A stretch of 64,000 nucleotides of DNA from Setophaga petechia (Eukaryota > Chordata > Aves > Passeriformes > Parulidae): contig JANCRA010000065.1 of the NCBI GenBank assembly GCA_024362935.1, forward strand, positions 2,108,001-2,172,000, in the 5' to 3' direction. The position numbers and the translations under genes were made by a program. How positions within the stretch are numbered: the first letter of the stretch is position 1; each line of letters begins with the position of its first letter. The notes below the pieces were generated by a model that was not told the DNA's origin, searched no databases, and saw only the letters and a list, made by a program, of their open reading frames with translations. Positions 1 to 10,977 of this stretch are shown here, one piece after another.

Positions 1-15
1 TTCTTTGATTTCCAG

Positions 16-740
16 GGTGTAGGCCAAGCAAAGAGCAGCAAAAGCCCCCCCAGAAAGGAGAACGGGGAGACAGGCAAGAGAAGCCGCAAGAGGGCTCGCA
101 GCGCCGACTGTCCCTGCTGCCAACCGCGCCAGCCGCCCCGTTGGGCGGGAGGCCCCTTTCCCTGCGGGCAGTGCAAACGGTGCGCAAGTTCCTCCTCTTT
201 CTGCTCAAAGCTGCGCCTTTGGAATAAAACAGGCTGACCCTTTGCATCGGCACCGCAGGGCAAGCTGGGGGCACTTGCAGCATGGCCCCTCGCAGCCGTG
301 CTCAAGCTTACAAGCCACCTCAAACCCAAAGGGCTTCCCTCAAACCCAGCATTCACCATGAAACCTTGCCCTGCCCCAACAAGACACAGTTCATGCAAGT
401 GTAGGAATCGATCCATCCAAGCTTGCTTTGATGCTGCTGGTCAAATTCAAAATAGGATGCAGCAAAAGGAGGAAGACTTTTCAAGGCACTGGAACAAGAA
501 AGATCGCACTCATGGTGCTGATCAATTAACAAATGTGTCACTGCCCAAAAAGACAGAAATTCACACTAAAACCCAGATCTTGGCCCTTGCTTGAATGGTG
601 TCTACTAAACTGACCAGTGGATGGTTTGTTTCCTATCTTCCAGGGTGTTTGAAACCATGAAGGAAAGGAACAAACACAGGAGAAGACATCGCCCTCGCAA
701 GGAAGCAGAGCCTCTCCCCAAGAAGAAAAGGCCAAATTAG
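16..740 (+). CDS. ZNF541-like: ZNF541-like gene copy A, last two coding exons
   Basis: Exon 16-179 follows an acceptor (tttccag) and ends in phase 2 at a GTGCGC donor. Exon 644-740 follows cttccag and ends at TAG (738-740). Joined, they give a basic linker (KRSRKRARS), a C2H2 finger split by the intron (FPCGQC before it, H-x3-H in the second exon, spacing C-x2-C-x12-H-x3-H) and a basic tail with PKKKRPN resembling a nuclear localisation signal. The upstream ELM2 and SANT exons of this copy lie outside the window. The same exons recur at 7,430 and 8,058 with the reading frame kept. Family assignment rests on the split FPCxxC...RNKH finger found in the ZNF541/TRERF1/MIDEAS group. Confidence 0.8.
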
Positions 741-1414
741 ACAAGGCTGCAGCTTGTCCAGGGCCAGCAAGTGTTAGGCGTCCATAGGACTAGATAGGAA
801 AGATAGGAAGAAGAGACTGTTTTCTAAGTTTCTAGGCTTGTTGAATTAGTTAGTTGACATGATAGGAATCCCTATTAGGATTCTCCTCAATATATTAGTT
901 AAGATACATTAGGATTATTCAAGGTTGATTAGTAGTATTAGATTTATCAGCAAATGGAAGAGGTTTGGGGTTGGCTACGCTCCGTCTTTTGTCATTTTGC
1001 CTTTGTTGAGACACAATGTGTCTTTATCAGTAAACCACGTTTGTTCCATTTTGTCTTTTTGTCTGTATGAAATCACTCCAGCACTGCTTGTTCCATTTGC
1101 CTGCTGCTTCAAACAGAGCACTTGCCCTGAGAGAGGAATCTGGGCATGCGCCACCTCCCCGTGGCCCAGCCCCTTGCTCAGCTGGCAAAGGACATGCAAA
1201 GGTGTGTCTCCTTTACTGCCAGTGAAATAATGCTGGGGCATCATCCTTTGATTCCTGAAGCTCTCAGCTGGGAATGGAAAGGGAGGCATTGTTTTATCCA
1301 ATGGATTGGATCTAAAGCAGTGCTCTGGTCTCACCATCTTTTCTGGCGTCAAAGCAGCGGGTTTAGTCCTTTTTGTAGCCCAGCAACATCACTTTGTTTC
1401 ATTTTGGACGACTG
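741..1414. other. 3' flank and inter-copy spacer, unit 1
   Basis: AT-rich stretch after the copy A stop codon, including 'ggaaagataggaagaagag' near 795 and several taggatt motifs near 860-925. I see no gene. It presumably holds the 3' UTR of copy A and the promoter of copy B. The same spacer follows copy B at 8,155-8,828. Confidence 0.6.
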
Positions 1415-1576
1415 ATGGACCTGACCACCTTGGAGGACCTTTCTAACCTCTCCGACTCTATCCAATTCATATCCACATGCACCACCAAGGCAGCAGGACT
1501 TCAGTTTCAGTTTCTCTTTCAAGGACCAGTCTCCCGCTCTGGGCCTCCAGCAATCTCCTTAGCTAAAGCAGAGCGG
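1415..1576 (+). CDS. Candidate first coding exon of ZNF541-like copy B
   Basis: An ATG opens a 54-codon frame starting MDLTTLEDLSNLSDSIQF, which ends in phase 0 at a GTGTGA donor. The frame, the ATG and the donor are kept in the second unit (8,829-8,990), where the donor context is the better CAG|GTGTGA. The acidic, leucine-rich N-terminus would suit a nuclear regulator, but I recognise no domain and cannot show that it splices to the downstream exons. It could be a chance open frame. Confidence 0.35.
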
Positions 1577-2831
1577 GTGTGATCCTTCTCCTCTCACTTC
1601 TCACAGCTTAGGTATTTGCAGCAAAGAAGAATCAAAGTCACTCTTTTATCTAGCCCAGCAAATGGCACTGCCTCGCAAGGCTTTGGTGGCAGGGGCTGTG
1701 GAGGGTGGAGAGGGGGTGAGGGAGGGGGCAATTGCCAGGCTGCTTGTGGGAAGCCGAGGGAAGCTTGTCCTTGCGTGATGGAGCCGGTGCAGCTGGGCTT
1801 TGGAGCCTACCAAGTACCTGCGTTGCAGTGGGACTTGTTCCATCTGCGGCCTCACTTTGCTGGCGTGTGGCTAACGGGCAGGCTGGGAAGGAAGCAAGAT
1901 TGGGACTGAAGCAAGATTTGCTTTTCCTTAAGCATAGGCAGGAAAGCAGCAAAACTGGCCGGCTTTTGTCATATCTGGGATCTAGGCATTAAAACAAAGG
2001 TGAGGGCCATCAGTGAGCAAAGGTAATTCTGGTAGTGTTCCCCGATGACAGGAATCCCAGAGTCTTTGCAGATAAACACCTAGCTTCTCCAAGGCAGCTG
2101 GAAGAGGGATATAGAAATTCTGCATTCCTGGTTGCTACAGAAATGCCGGCGTGCTGCACCTGTGTGTGTGTGTCCCCATCAGTTGCCCTGAAAAACATGC
2201 TGTTTCTCCAAGTTTCAAGGAAGGAGTGATGAGGTGGGAGACCAGCTGAGAGCCCCAAAAGAGGGAAACCATCAAGTGACATTGCTGGGCACCCAAAGGA
2301 GACTTGAGAAAGGGGGCAGGATGAATGGCTGCACGTTGAGAGGAAGCTTTAGAGATGGCTCTGCGCTGGACAGCTTGCAAATTCTAGCTCCTCTCAGAGC
2401 TGGAGGAGAGCCAGCGGGAGGAGTCCTTCTGCTTCTCCAGGGCAGGAGATGAGGTCTGGGCCCTTGGACAGAGCTAGGCTCCTGTGCACATTCAGCTGGA
2501 GGCAGCCTCCAGAGAAGCAGCAAGAACAGCCAGGGCTGTCCCTGCACTGCTTTTGCCCCTCTCATCAGACGACTGAGGAGAAAAGCCCCAGTAGGAAGGT
2601 TCTCAGGGCAAACTTGCACCAGAAGAAGTAAAGGGGGCAGAGGTGGCCCTGGCCTCCTTCTGTCCCATGACTCCCCTGGGGTTCTATATGGAATGTTAAA
2701 CTGTGCCCATAGCAACTGTCGTTGTCTCCTGCTCCTGTGGCCGTTGGTGGAACGCTGGTGGAGCAGCACTGGAGCAGCAGCTGCAGGATCAGCTCCTGGG
2801 CTGTCCCTGACCAGCCACCTTGTGCACTCAG
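1577..2831. other. Presumed 5' introns of copy B
   Basis: No exon can be supported here. The open frame at 1,616-1,909 after a tttgcag acceptor-like site is interrupted by an in-frame TAG in the second unit (gcctagcaa at about 9,085), so it is probably not coding. A short (tg)n run lies near 2,160. The matching region in unit 2 is 8,991-10,248. Confidence 0.5.
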
Positions 2832-2912
2832 CGCCTCAGCCGGCCTCTGCACCGACATCCTCGTCTCCACGTCTGCCACCAGGCATCCCCACAGCACTTT
2901 GGCATGTCAAAG
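2832..2912 (+). CDS. Candidate exon of copy B upstream of the ELM2 region
   Basis: An 81-nt segment after a gcactcag acceptor, ending in phase 0 at a consensus AAG|GTAAGA donor. That phase joins the next well-supported exon (4,075). It encodes a His/Arg-rich peptide ending QHFGMSK. The polypyrimidine tract is poor and the exon could begin slightly upstream, so the start is uncertain. The segment is kept in unit 2 at 10,249-10,329. Confidence 0.45.
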
Positions 2913-3559
2913 GTAAGAAAATCCCCCTTTGCCCTCAAAGCACTAACACAAGGGCAGGAGGCTCCAGCTGCCTCTCCCACCAAGCACCACACACTGGCTG
3001 CGTGCTCACTTTCCCCAGACCAGCTTCCACATGAAAGCAGGCTGCAGCTTCTGAAGGCATCATCTTGCCTCCAGGGGAAACACACACCTTTCCTTAGAGG
3101 ACGTAGACAGGTGTCACAGTGCACTTGCAGGTCCTCGTCCACGCAGGACCTGATTCAAAGCTCTCGGCAGCCATTTCACTCCTAAAACTCTCTTGTGGTG
3201 ACCCCAAAACAAATTGTTCATGGCTCAGCAGTTCAGGGGCTCAGTCTCTACAAATGCCCTTATGCCCTGACTCTGCTCACACCTGCTGCAAAGCTTCAAA
3301 CGCAGAATGTGGCACTTCTCCTCTGGGAACCCTGTCGTTCAGGGCGTGGAAGCATTTTACTGCGCTTCTCCTCAAACAAAAGCTTTCAACTTCAAAAATG
3401 ATCTGCTGTCAGCAATTCTGATAGACTTGCATAGTTACAAAATCTTCTAGATACATTGTCTTCTAATATCTTCATAGATCACTTTTTCAATGCATGTAGG
3501 GCTGCTTCTGCCTCATGCTTAGGGGCAGCTGTGAAATGCCATCTTCTCAGGAACACCAT

Positions 3560-3870
3560 CACAGCACCACAGAAACTTCTGGCTTGGAAGGGATTCTCAA
3601 AGATCACGGAGCCCAGCTCCAGGGCCTGCCCAAGCAGCCTCAGCTACCACACCCTGTGCCCAAGGGCAGTGTGCAAAGACTGCTGCAGCTCAGTCAGGCT
3701 TGGTGCTGTCACCCCTTCCCTGGGGAGGCTGTTGCAGTGCCCAAGCACCCTCTGGGTCAAGAAGCGTTTCCTTGTAGCCCACCTAAGCCTGCCCTGGCAC
3801 ATCTTCCAGGCCATTCTCCTGGCTCTTGTCAGCGGCCCCAGGACTGAAGAGACTAGTGCATGGCCTTCTG
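3560..3870 (-). mobile_element. Degenerate CR1 LINE 3' fragment
   Basis: The plus strand reads as the antisense of a CR1 3' end: 'ggcttggaagggattctcaa', then 'cagctccagggcctgccc', 'ttccctggggaggctgttgc' and 'tgcccaagcaccctctgggtc'. No terminal octamer repeats remain. It lies in an intron of the gene and is duplicated with the unit, so it predates the duplication. Confidence 0.6.
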
Positions 3871-4074
3871 CTTCCCCTCCTGAGGAAGCTGCTGACTGCT
3901 AGAGGGTCCTGCCTAGGAAATTCCACCTCCAAAAGGCGGCAGTGACACCAAAGAGAAAGGAGCTGGGACAGAGGAGCTCGGGCTTTGCAATGATGAGCAG
4001 GATGAGAAGGAAGGCTACTGACACATCCTGGGCAGAAGGAGTTTTAACGGGAGCATTGTTTTGATCTCTTTCAG

Positions 4075-4124
4075 GTGGAAAGGAGAGGCACAATCAAAAG
4101 GAAAGCAAGAGCCCACACTGAGCC
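4075..4124 (+). CDS. Copy B exon: basic linker before ELM2
   Basis: Follows ctctttcag and ends in phase 2 at GTGAGT. It encodes VERRGTIKRKARAHTE plus two bases of a proline codon, a basic run like that preceding ELM2 in relatives. Identical in unit 2 (11,493-11,542). Confidence 0.72.
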
Positions 4125-7100
4125 GTGAGTTTTGGCCTAGGGTTAAAGGACAGCAAAGTGGAGGAATGGCCAGGAGGAGACGTGCTCTTTAAGAGTCAGG
4201 CTGGGATTGCTTCAAGCCTGTGGCTCCACAGAAAGGCTCTCTTGACCACTTGCCCTTCTTCCCTGCACCTCCTTCTTCCTTTAGACACATCAATGTTGGC
4301 AGCGACTTTCAGGCTGAGCTGCCAGAGCTGCAGAGCAGACCAGCAAGTGAGGATGAAGAGCCTGCAAGCCTGGTCTGGAAGCCCTGGGAGGAAGATGACT
4401 CTGACATGCAAAAACCTGACAGAGGTAGCTTTGCTTCAAGCTTTCCTTCCACCCGTGACATACTTGGGTCTTTCAAAGGCTGCTTTTGCGGCAAAAGGCG
4501 GCGTTTTGCAGGCTCTGCTTCTCTCCTTGTCTGGCCCATCTTCCCGTGTAGAAGTGTGAGAGGCAAGGAGAATGCTCTGCTTTTGCAGCAGAGCAGGAAA
4601 AGGAGCAAGCATCTTGCTCTCCTAATTGCTCAGGGCCGTTTGCCACTGGAGAGGGGAGATTGGGCCTCGCTTCTTATGACAGAAGCTGCTTTGAAGGGAG
4701 AGCCAGCACTGCGTGGGCCCTTGGTTCAGCTGGCGCTGTCTTTACTCTCCTTTTCCTGCTCTCCTAGCTGCTGTCTTTAGCTCCTGGGCTGTCCTTCTGC
4801 CTTGCAGGGCAACCTTTGCCCCTGCCTGGCCTCAAGGCTGATTTTCGGTGCCTTTTTCTTGTGCTTGCAGTAAGAGAACTGTTGGACGTGGCCAGCTCCC
4901 TTGGTGTTCCCAGGGCAGCAGCTAACCTGGAGCGCGCCCTGCACCAGGCACGCAGCAGCGTTCCGGTAAGAGGCGGCTGTTTGGGCACAGAGAAGAGGAG
5001 AGGGCACAGGGAATGCAGAAGGCGCGGCCACTGGGACAGCCTTTCCTGGCTGCTCTTTGAAGAAGGGTCTTAACAGGGAGCAGAGCACTTGCTGCCTGCT
5101 GTGTCTCCTCCAGCTGCGCCGGGGCTCAGCCCAGACGGCTCCAGCAGGGACAATCTCCCTCCTGGAGGCGGCAGCGGCACAAGCTCCTGCAGCCTGCTGC
5201 CTTGTAAATCGCCCGGAGATCTGGCTTCTCCAAGACATTTGGAGGGCAAATTGCTAGAAGCCTCAGTCAGCTGAGGCCATTCTGGGTGCAAGAGCAGCAA
5301 AATCATTAGGTTGCTGAGCAAAATGCCACTCTTGCGGACCAGGATCAAAGGCTTGGGCAGCAAAAACTGGCCACTGGGAGCAAATCACAGTGTTTCACCC
5401 ACATGGCATGCAGTGGCTTGAATGTGTGAAGAGGCAAAATAGCTGAAAGGCAGCGTCTGTGATTTTGGGCTCATTTGGAATGTGGTGGGGTGGTTAAAGC
5501 CTTCTCCCCTTTTGATCTTGCAGGAGGTTCTGGAGATGTTGCTCTCAGGGGGGCCTCCAACAGTTCCAGGCCACGCCATGGCTGATTATCATTATGCAGG
5601 TAAGCAAAGCAAAGCTTCGTCCTTCACTGACAGCTGCTGCCATCCCCTTCATTCTTGTGGCAAGCGTTTCTGCTTCAACAAACTGTGCTTCACAGCAGCA
5701 CAAGGTCTTGTCTTCTCGGGGGCTGGGGAAAGCACCAGCATCTAGTCCTTCCACTTTACTTCTTTTCCAATCCTTTTCCCGGGGGAATGCCTGCTCCTGT
5801 CTTCACTACCTTCTGAGGGAGCAGACACCTACACACACGTCAATGAGGGCCTGCCAGGATTTTCTGTCGGCAGCCAGCGGGATCTGCTTCACATGCATCA
5901 AGGGTTCCATTCACCTGCTGCTTTTTATTGCCAGGCTCTGATAGATGGACACCTGAGGAGAAGGAGTCCTTCCAAAAGGCTTTCCACACCGACGGCAAGG
6001 ATTTTCATCTCATCCACAAGCAGGTAAAGCCACGGGACATTCTTTAGCCGAGCAGTTCATCAGGAGGAAAGCTGGCTTATTTCTGCTAGCAAACACTGGC
6101 CTTCAGTCTCTCTCTTCTCAAGTCCCAAGTATCTTCAAGTAGGAACAAAACGGGACATCAAAGGCCTGTGTGAAAAGGATGATCCTGCCTCTCCGGCCCT
6201 TTTCTCCAAGCTCTTGTGGAAGATGAAGCTTGATTCTGTCAGGCTCTTCGCACAGCTTTGCTGCTGCTTTCACAAGACCTGGTGCTGCCATAACTGGAGT
6301 GAAGCGGGAAAGAAGAAGTGTGCTAGATGGATTTGTTGTTGATCTGTGCATGACGTGTGTTACCACCTAGCATAAGACACGGTTTACTACATTGCATGAT
6401 GCCTCTCTTTCCCCATATTGATTTCATTTGACACCCTACTCCCTTTACTTCATGATTTCTCTTCCTAGTTTCCTCCATATTTGACTTTTTCCCCAATGCA
6501 CCCTACTCCACTTTAGACTCCTTCTTTTTCTCTTGACAACAGATCCAGACTAAGACCGTGGCACAGTGTGTGGAGTACTACTACTCTTGGAAAAAGGAGC
6601 ATCAACTTGCCAGCACTCTTGCTCAGGTGAGGGGGAAGAAAGTCGAGACGTGCCAGGAGGGTGGAGAAACTGGGGGAAGGGGAGAAAACCTGCTGGCGAG
6701 CCATGCCAGATGCCGCTTTGCCAGGATGGCATCGTCCCATGCTATGGGAAAGGCACAGCAGAGGCTGCCCAGGCCTTCCTCATGCTGCTGCCCTGAAAGA
6801 CGCAATTCTGGAGCGTAACTTTGAGCCAAGAAAGCAGCACTGCTGCCAAAATGGGCCTTGACTCTCTACAGATGGCTTTCTCAAGGGCTGGCACCCTCGC
6901 TGACTCCAATCACACCATTCATTCCCCACTGCTTGCTGACATCAGCAATGCGGGCTGCCTTCGTGGATGTGCTGCAGATTTTCAGGGAGATTTTGTAGCA
7001 TGCCAGTATCCTCCCCAAGAAGCAGCTGCCGCTGCTGCGGCTCCCCTAAAACTTTCCTTACCGGCAAAGAGCAATTTGGTTCACATAGCGAGAGAGAGAG

Positions 7101-8154
7101 AGAGAGAGAGATTCTTTTGGGTTGTATAAAATGCCTAACCATGTGTCTTCCCTAATTTGACTGGATTTCAATCCCATTCCCTAGACATTTATGGAAATGT
7201 CAAACCCTCATATTTATCCCAGTCCTTTGGCCCATAGAAAACAGGAGTATTTCCCTCCAAGCTCTGGCTTGGCAGCCCGCCGCAGCCCACTGGCAAAAAA
7301 CGCAGCCGTTTCCTCAGCTCTTGCCGGTTTGGAAAGATTTGCTTAGGCCAATAGATTTTTCTGCTGGATGCCCTGATTTCCAGCTTGCTGAGAGGAAGGA
7401 AAGATTGATAAGGATTCTTTGATTTCCAGGGTGTAGGCCAAGCAAAGAGCAGCAAAAGCCCCCCCAGAAAGGAGAACGGGGAGACAGGCAAGAGAAGCCG
7501 CAAGAGGGCTCGCAGCGCCGACTGTCCCTGCTGCCAACCGCGCCAGCCGCCCCGTTGGGCGGGAGGCCCCTTTCCCTGCGGGCAGTGCAAACGGTGCGCA
7601 AGTTCCTCCTCTTTCTGCTCAAAGCTGCGCCTTTGGAATAAAACAGGCTGACCCTTTGCATCGGCACCGCAGGGCAAGCTGGGGGCACTTGCAGCATGGC
7701 CCCTCGCAGCCGTGCTCAAGCTTACAAGCCACCTCAAACCCAAAGGGCTTCCCTCAAACCCAGCATTCACCATGAAACCTTGCCCTGCCCCAACAAGACA
7801 CAGTTCATGCAAGTGTAGGAATCGATCCATCCAAGCTTGCTTTGATGCTGCTGGTCAAATTCAAAATAGGATGCAGCAAAAGGAGGAAGACTTTTCAAGG
7901 CACTGGAACAAGAAAGATCGCACTCATGGTGCTGATCAATTAACAAATGTGCCACTGCCCAAAAAGACAGAAATTCACACTAAAACCCAGATCTTGGCCC
8001 TTGCTTGAATGGTGTCTACTAAACTGACCAGTGGATGGTTTGTTTCCTATCTTCCAGGGTGTTTGAAACCATGAAGGAAAGGAACAAACACAGGAGAAGA
8101 CATCGCCCTCGCAAGGAAGCAGAGCCTCTCCCCAAGAAGAAAAGGCCAAATTAG
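4075..8154 (+). CDS. ZNF541-like: ZNF541-like ELM2-SANT-C2H2 gene, copy B
   Basis: Eight exons join in frame: 4,075-4,124, 4,285-4,424, 4,871-4,965, 5,524-5,599, 5,935-6,023, 6,543-6,626, 7,430-7,593 and 8,058-8,154. In order they encode a basic linker, an ELM2 motif (HINVGSDFQAELPEL, LVWKPW), the helical extension (LLDVASS, LERALH, LEMLLSGG), a SANT domain split over two exons (WTPEEKESF, KTVAQCVEYYYSWKK), a basic linker and a split C2H2 finger with a basic tail. ELM2-SANT pairs recruit and activate HDAC1/2. The order SANT then a C-terminal FPCxxC finger is that of ZNF541, TRERF1 and MIDEAS, and the SANT and finger sequences look closest to ZNF541, a meiotic factor in mammals. All splice sites are GT-AG and no frame is broken. 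The N-terminal zinc fingers of mammalian ZNF541 were not found, so the 5' part may be missing or unrecognised. Confidence 0.82.
4285..4424 (+). CDS. Copy B exon: ELM2 domain core
   Basis: Follows tcctttag and ends in phase 1 at a weak GTAGCT donor. It encodes HINVGSDFQAELPEL, an acidic stretch, LVWKPW and another acidic run. The INVG..FQAE.PEL signature identifies ELM2. Unit 2 (11,703-11,842) is identical over this exon as far as I can read, although the flanking intron is not, which hints at constraint. Confidence 0.85.
4871..4965 (+). CDS. Copy B exon: ELM2 C-terminal helix
   Basis: Follows gtgcttgcag and ends in phase 0 at GTAAGA. With one base from the previous exon it encodes VRELLDVASS, a short loop and LERALHQARSSVP. 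This matches the leucine-rich helices between ELM2 and SANT in the family. Unit 2 (12,289-12,383) has Arg, His and Gly substitutions but no break. Confidence 0.8.
5524..5599 (+). CDS. Copy B exon: linker helix to SANT
   Basis: Follows gatcttgcag and ends in phase 1 at GTAAGC. It encodes EVLEMLLSGG and then GHAMADYHYA. The LEMLL helix followed by H.MADYHY just before SANT is characteristic of the ZNF541/TRERF1/MIDEAS group. Confidence 0.83.
5935..6023 (+). CDS. Copy B exon: SANT domain, first part
   Basis: Follows ttattgccag and ends in phase 0 at GTAAAG. It encodes GSDRWTPEEKESFQKAF and then GKDFHLIHKQ, the first two helices of a SANT domain with the expected tryptophan and KDF.LI positions. 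Unit 2 (13,353-13,441) differs by Asp to Tyr in the loop. Confidence 0.87.
6543..6626 (+). CDS. Copy B exon: SANT domain, third helix
   Basis: Follows cttgacaacag and ends in phase 0 at GTGAGG. The 28 codons start IQTKTVAQCVEYYYSWKKE, the recognition-helix part of SANT. This exon is unique in the window because unit 2 is truncated before it. Confidence 0.88.
7090..7111. repeat. (GA)n microsatellite
   Basis: About eleven GA repeats within the intron between the second SANT exon and the zinc-finger exon of copy B. Absent from the other copies because the window or the truncation excludes this intron. Confidence 0.95.
7430..7593 (+). CDS. Copy B exon: basic linker and first half of C2H2 finger
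   Basis: Follows gatttccag, starts in phase 0 and ends in phase 2 at GTGCGC. It contains SKSPPRKENGETGKRSRKR, a CPCCQ cysteine cluster and FPCGQCKR, the cysteine half of the finger. Identical to copy A (16-179) in what I compared. Confidence 0.8.
8058..8154 (+). CDS. Copy B terminal coding exon
   Basis: Follows tatcttccag and ends at TAG (8,152-8,154). It encodes VFETMKERNKHRRRH, completing the C2H2 finger, then a basic tail with PKKKRPN. Copy A has the same exon at 644-740. Confidence 0.8.
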
Positions 8155-8828
8155 ACAAGGCTGCAGCTTGTCCAGGGCCAGCAAGTGTTAGGCGTCCATA
8201 GGACTAGATAGGAAAGATAGGAAGAAGAGACTGTTTTCTAAGTTTCTAGGCTTGTTGAATTAGTTAGTTGACATGATAGGAATCCCTATTAGGATTCTCC
8301 TCAATATATTAGTTAAGATACATTAGGATTATTCAAGGTTGATTAGTAGTATTAGATTTATCAGCAAATGGAAGAGGTTTGGGGTTGGCTACGCTCCGTC
8401 TTTTGTCATTTTGCCTTTGTTGAGACACAATGTGTCTTTATCAGTAAACCACGTTTGTTCCATTTTGTCTTTTTGTCTGTATGAAATCACTACGGCACTG
8501 CTTGATCCATTTGCCTGCTGCTTCAAACAGGGCACTTGCCCTGAGAGAAGAATCTGGGCATGCGCCACCTCCCCCTGGCCCAGCCCCTTGCTCAGCTGGC
8601 AAAGGACATGCAAAGGTGTGTCTCCTTTACTGCCAGTGAAATAACGCTGGGGCTTTATCCTTTGATTCCTAAAGCTCTCAGCTGGGAATGGAAAGGGAGG
8701 CTTTGTTTAATCCAATGGATTACATCTAAAGCAGTGCTCTGGTCTCACCATCTTTTCTGGCGTAAAAGCAGAGGCTTTAGTCCTTTTTGTAGCCCAGCAA
8801 CATCACTTTGTTTCATTTTGGACGACTG
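8155..8828. other. 3' flank and inter-copy spacer, unit 2
   Basis: Duplicate of 741-1,414 and nearly identical to it. It lies between the stop codon of copy B and the candidate first exon of copy C. No gene is visible. Because it is the only sequence between adjacent copies, it should contain both the 3' end of one gene and the promoter of the next. Confidence 0.6.
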
Positions 8829-8990
8829 ATGGACCTGACCACCTTGGAGGACCTTTCTAACCTCTCCGACTCTATCCAATTCATATCCACATGCACCACC
8901 AAGGCAGCAGGAGTTCAGTTTCAGTTTCTCTTTCAAGGACCAGTCTCCCGCTCTGGGCCTCCAGCAATCTCCTTAGCTAAAGCAGAGCAG
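8829..8990 (+). CDS. Candidate first coding exon of ZNF541-like copy C
   Basis: Counterpart of 1,415-1,576, with the same ATG and an uninterrupted 54-codon frame. It differs by Leu to Val in the middle and Arg to Gln at the end. It ends at CAG|GTGTGA, a good donor. No recognised domain. Confidence 0.35.
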
Positions 8991-10248
8991 GTGTGATCCT
9001 TCTCCTCTCACTTCTCACAGCTTAGGTATTTGCAGCAAAGAAGAATTAAAGTCACTCTTTTATCTAGCCCAGCAAACGGCACTGCCTAGCAAGGCTTTGG
9101 TGGCAGGGGCCGTGGAGGGTGGAGAGGGGGTGAGGGAGGGGGCAATTGCCAGGCTGCTTGTGGGAAGCCGAGGGAAGCTTGTCCTTGCGTGATGGAGCCG
9201 GTGCAGCTGGGCTTTGGAGCCTCCAAAGTATCTGCGTTGCAGTGGGACTTGTTCCATCTGCGGCCTCACTTTGCTGGCCTGTGGCTAACAGGCAGGCTGG
9301 GAAGGAAGCAAGATTGGGACTGAAGCAAGATTTGCTTTTCCTTAAGCATAGGCAGGAAAGCAGCAAAACTGGCCGGCTTTTGTCATATCTGGGATCTAGG
9401 CATTAAAACAAACGTGAGGGCCATCAGTGAGGAACGGTCATTCTGGTAGTGTTCCCCGATGACAGGAATCCCAGAGTCTTTGCAGATAAACACCTAGCTT
9501 CTCCAAGGCAGCTGGAAGAGGGATATAGAAATTCTGCATTCCTGGTTGCTACAGAAATGCCGGCGTGCTGCACCTGTGTGTGTGTGTCCCCATCAGTTGC
9601 CCTGAAAAACATGCTGTTTCTCCAAGTTTCAAGGAAGGAGTGATGAGGTGGGAGACCAGCTGAGAGCCCCAAAAGAGGGAAACCATCAAGTGACATTGCT
9701 GGGCAGCCAAAGGAGAATTGAGAAAGGGGGCAGGATGAATGGCTCCACGTTGAGAGGATGCTTTGGAGATAGCTCTGCGCTGGAGAGATGCTTGGAAATT
9801 CTAGCTCCTCTGAGAGCTGGAGGAGAGCCAGCGGGAGGAGTCCTTCTGTTTCTCCGGGGCAGGAGATGAGGTCTGGGCCCTTGGACAGAGCCAGGCTCCT
9901 GTGCACATTCAGCTGGAGGCAGCCTCCAGAGAAGCAGCAAGAACAGCCAGGGCTGTCCCTGCACTGCTTTTGCCCCTCTCATCAGACGACTGAGGAGAAA
10001 AGCCCCAGTGGGAAGGTTCTCAGGGCAAACTTGCTCCAGAAGAAGTAAAGGGGGCAGAGGTGGCCCTGGCCTCTTTCTGTCCCATGACTCCCCTGGGCTT
10101 CCACATGGAATGTTGAGCTGTGCCCATAGCAACTGTCGTTGTCTCCTGCTCCTGTGGCCGTTGGTGGAACGCTGGTGGAGCAGCGATGCAGCAGCAGCTG
10201 CAGGATCAGCTCCTGGGCTGTCCCTGACCAGCCACCTTGTGCACTCAG
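8991..10248. other. Presumed 5' introns of copy C
   Basis: Counterpart of 1,577-2,831. No exon can be supported. The frame that is open at 1,616-1,909 in unit 1 contains an in-frame TAG here at about 9,085. Confidence 0.5.
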
Positions 10249-10329
10249 CGCCTCAGCCGGCCTCTGCACCGACATCCTCGTCTCCACGTCTGCCGCCAGG
10301 CATCCCCACAGCACTTTGGCATGTCAAAG
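10249..10329 (+). CDS. Candidate exon of copy C upstream of the ELM2 region
   Basis: Counterpart of 2,832-2,912, with the same acceptor and the same AAG|GTAAGA donor and phase 0 end. It has one His to Arg change. Supported only by splice signals, phase and conservation between units. Confidence 0.42.
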
Positions 10330-10977
10330 GTAAGAAAATCCCCCTTTGCCCTCAAAGCACTAACACGAGGGCAGGAGGCTCCAGCTGCCTCTCCCACCAA
10401 GCACCACACACTGGCTGCGGGCTCACTTTCCCCAGACCAGCTTCCACATGAAAGCAGGCTGCAGCTTCTGAAGGCATCATCTTGCCTCCAGGGGAAACAC
10501 ACACCTTTCCTTAGAGGACGTAGACAGGTGTCACAGTGCACTTGCAGGTCCTCGTCCACGCAGGACCTGATTCAAAGCTCTCGGCAGCCATTTCACTCCT
10601 AAAACTCTCTTGTGATGACCCCAAAACAAATTGTTCATGGCTCAGCAGTTCAGGGGCTCAGTCTCTACAAATGCCCTTATGCCCTGACTCTGCTCACACC
10701 TGCTGCAAAGCTTCAAACGCAGAATGTGGCACTTCTCCTCTGGGATCCCTGTGGTTCAGGGCGTGGAAGCATTTTACTGCACTTCTCCTCAAACAAAGGC
10801 TTTCAACTTCAAAAATGATCTGCTGTCAGCAATTCTGATAGACTTGCATAGTTACGATCGCTTCTAGATACATTGTCTTCTAATATCTTCATAGATCACT
10901 TTTTCAATGCATGTAGGGCTGCTTCTGCCTCATGCTTAGGGGCAGCTGTGAAATGCCATCTTCTCAGGAACACCATC

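Larger units (their letters stand above)
1..7414 (+). repeat. 7.41-kb tandem unit, first copy
   Basis: Positions 1-6,198 realign to 7,415-13,617 almost base for base. The offset is 7,414 at the left end and drifts to 7,418 at the right through a few small indels. The unit carries the last two exons of one ZNF541-like gene copy followed by all the recognised upstream exons of the next copy, so the period equals one gene. Positions 6,199-7,414 hold the second SANT exon and the intron before the zinc-finger exon, and have no counterpart in the next unit. Confidence 0.95.

Noticed and set aside
1616..1909. Extra exon of the ZNF541-like gene after a tttgcag site
   Set aside because: The second unit has an in-frame TAG at about 9,085 and no domain is visible.
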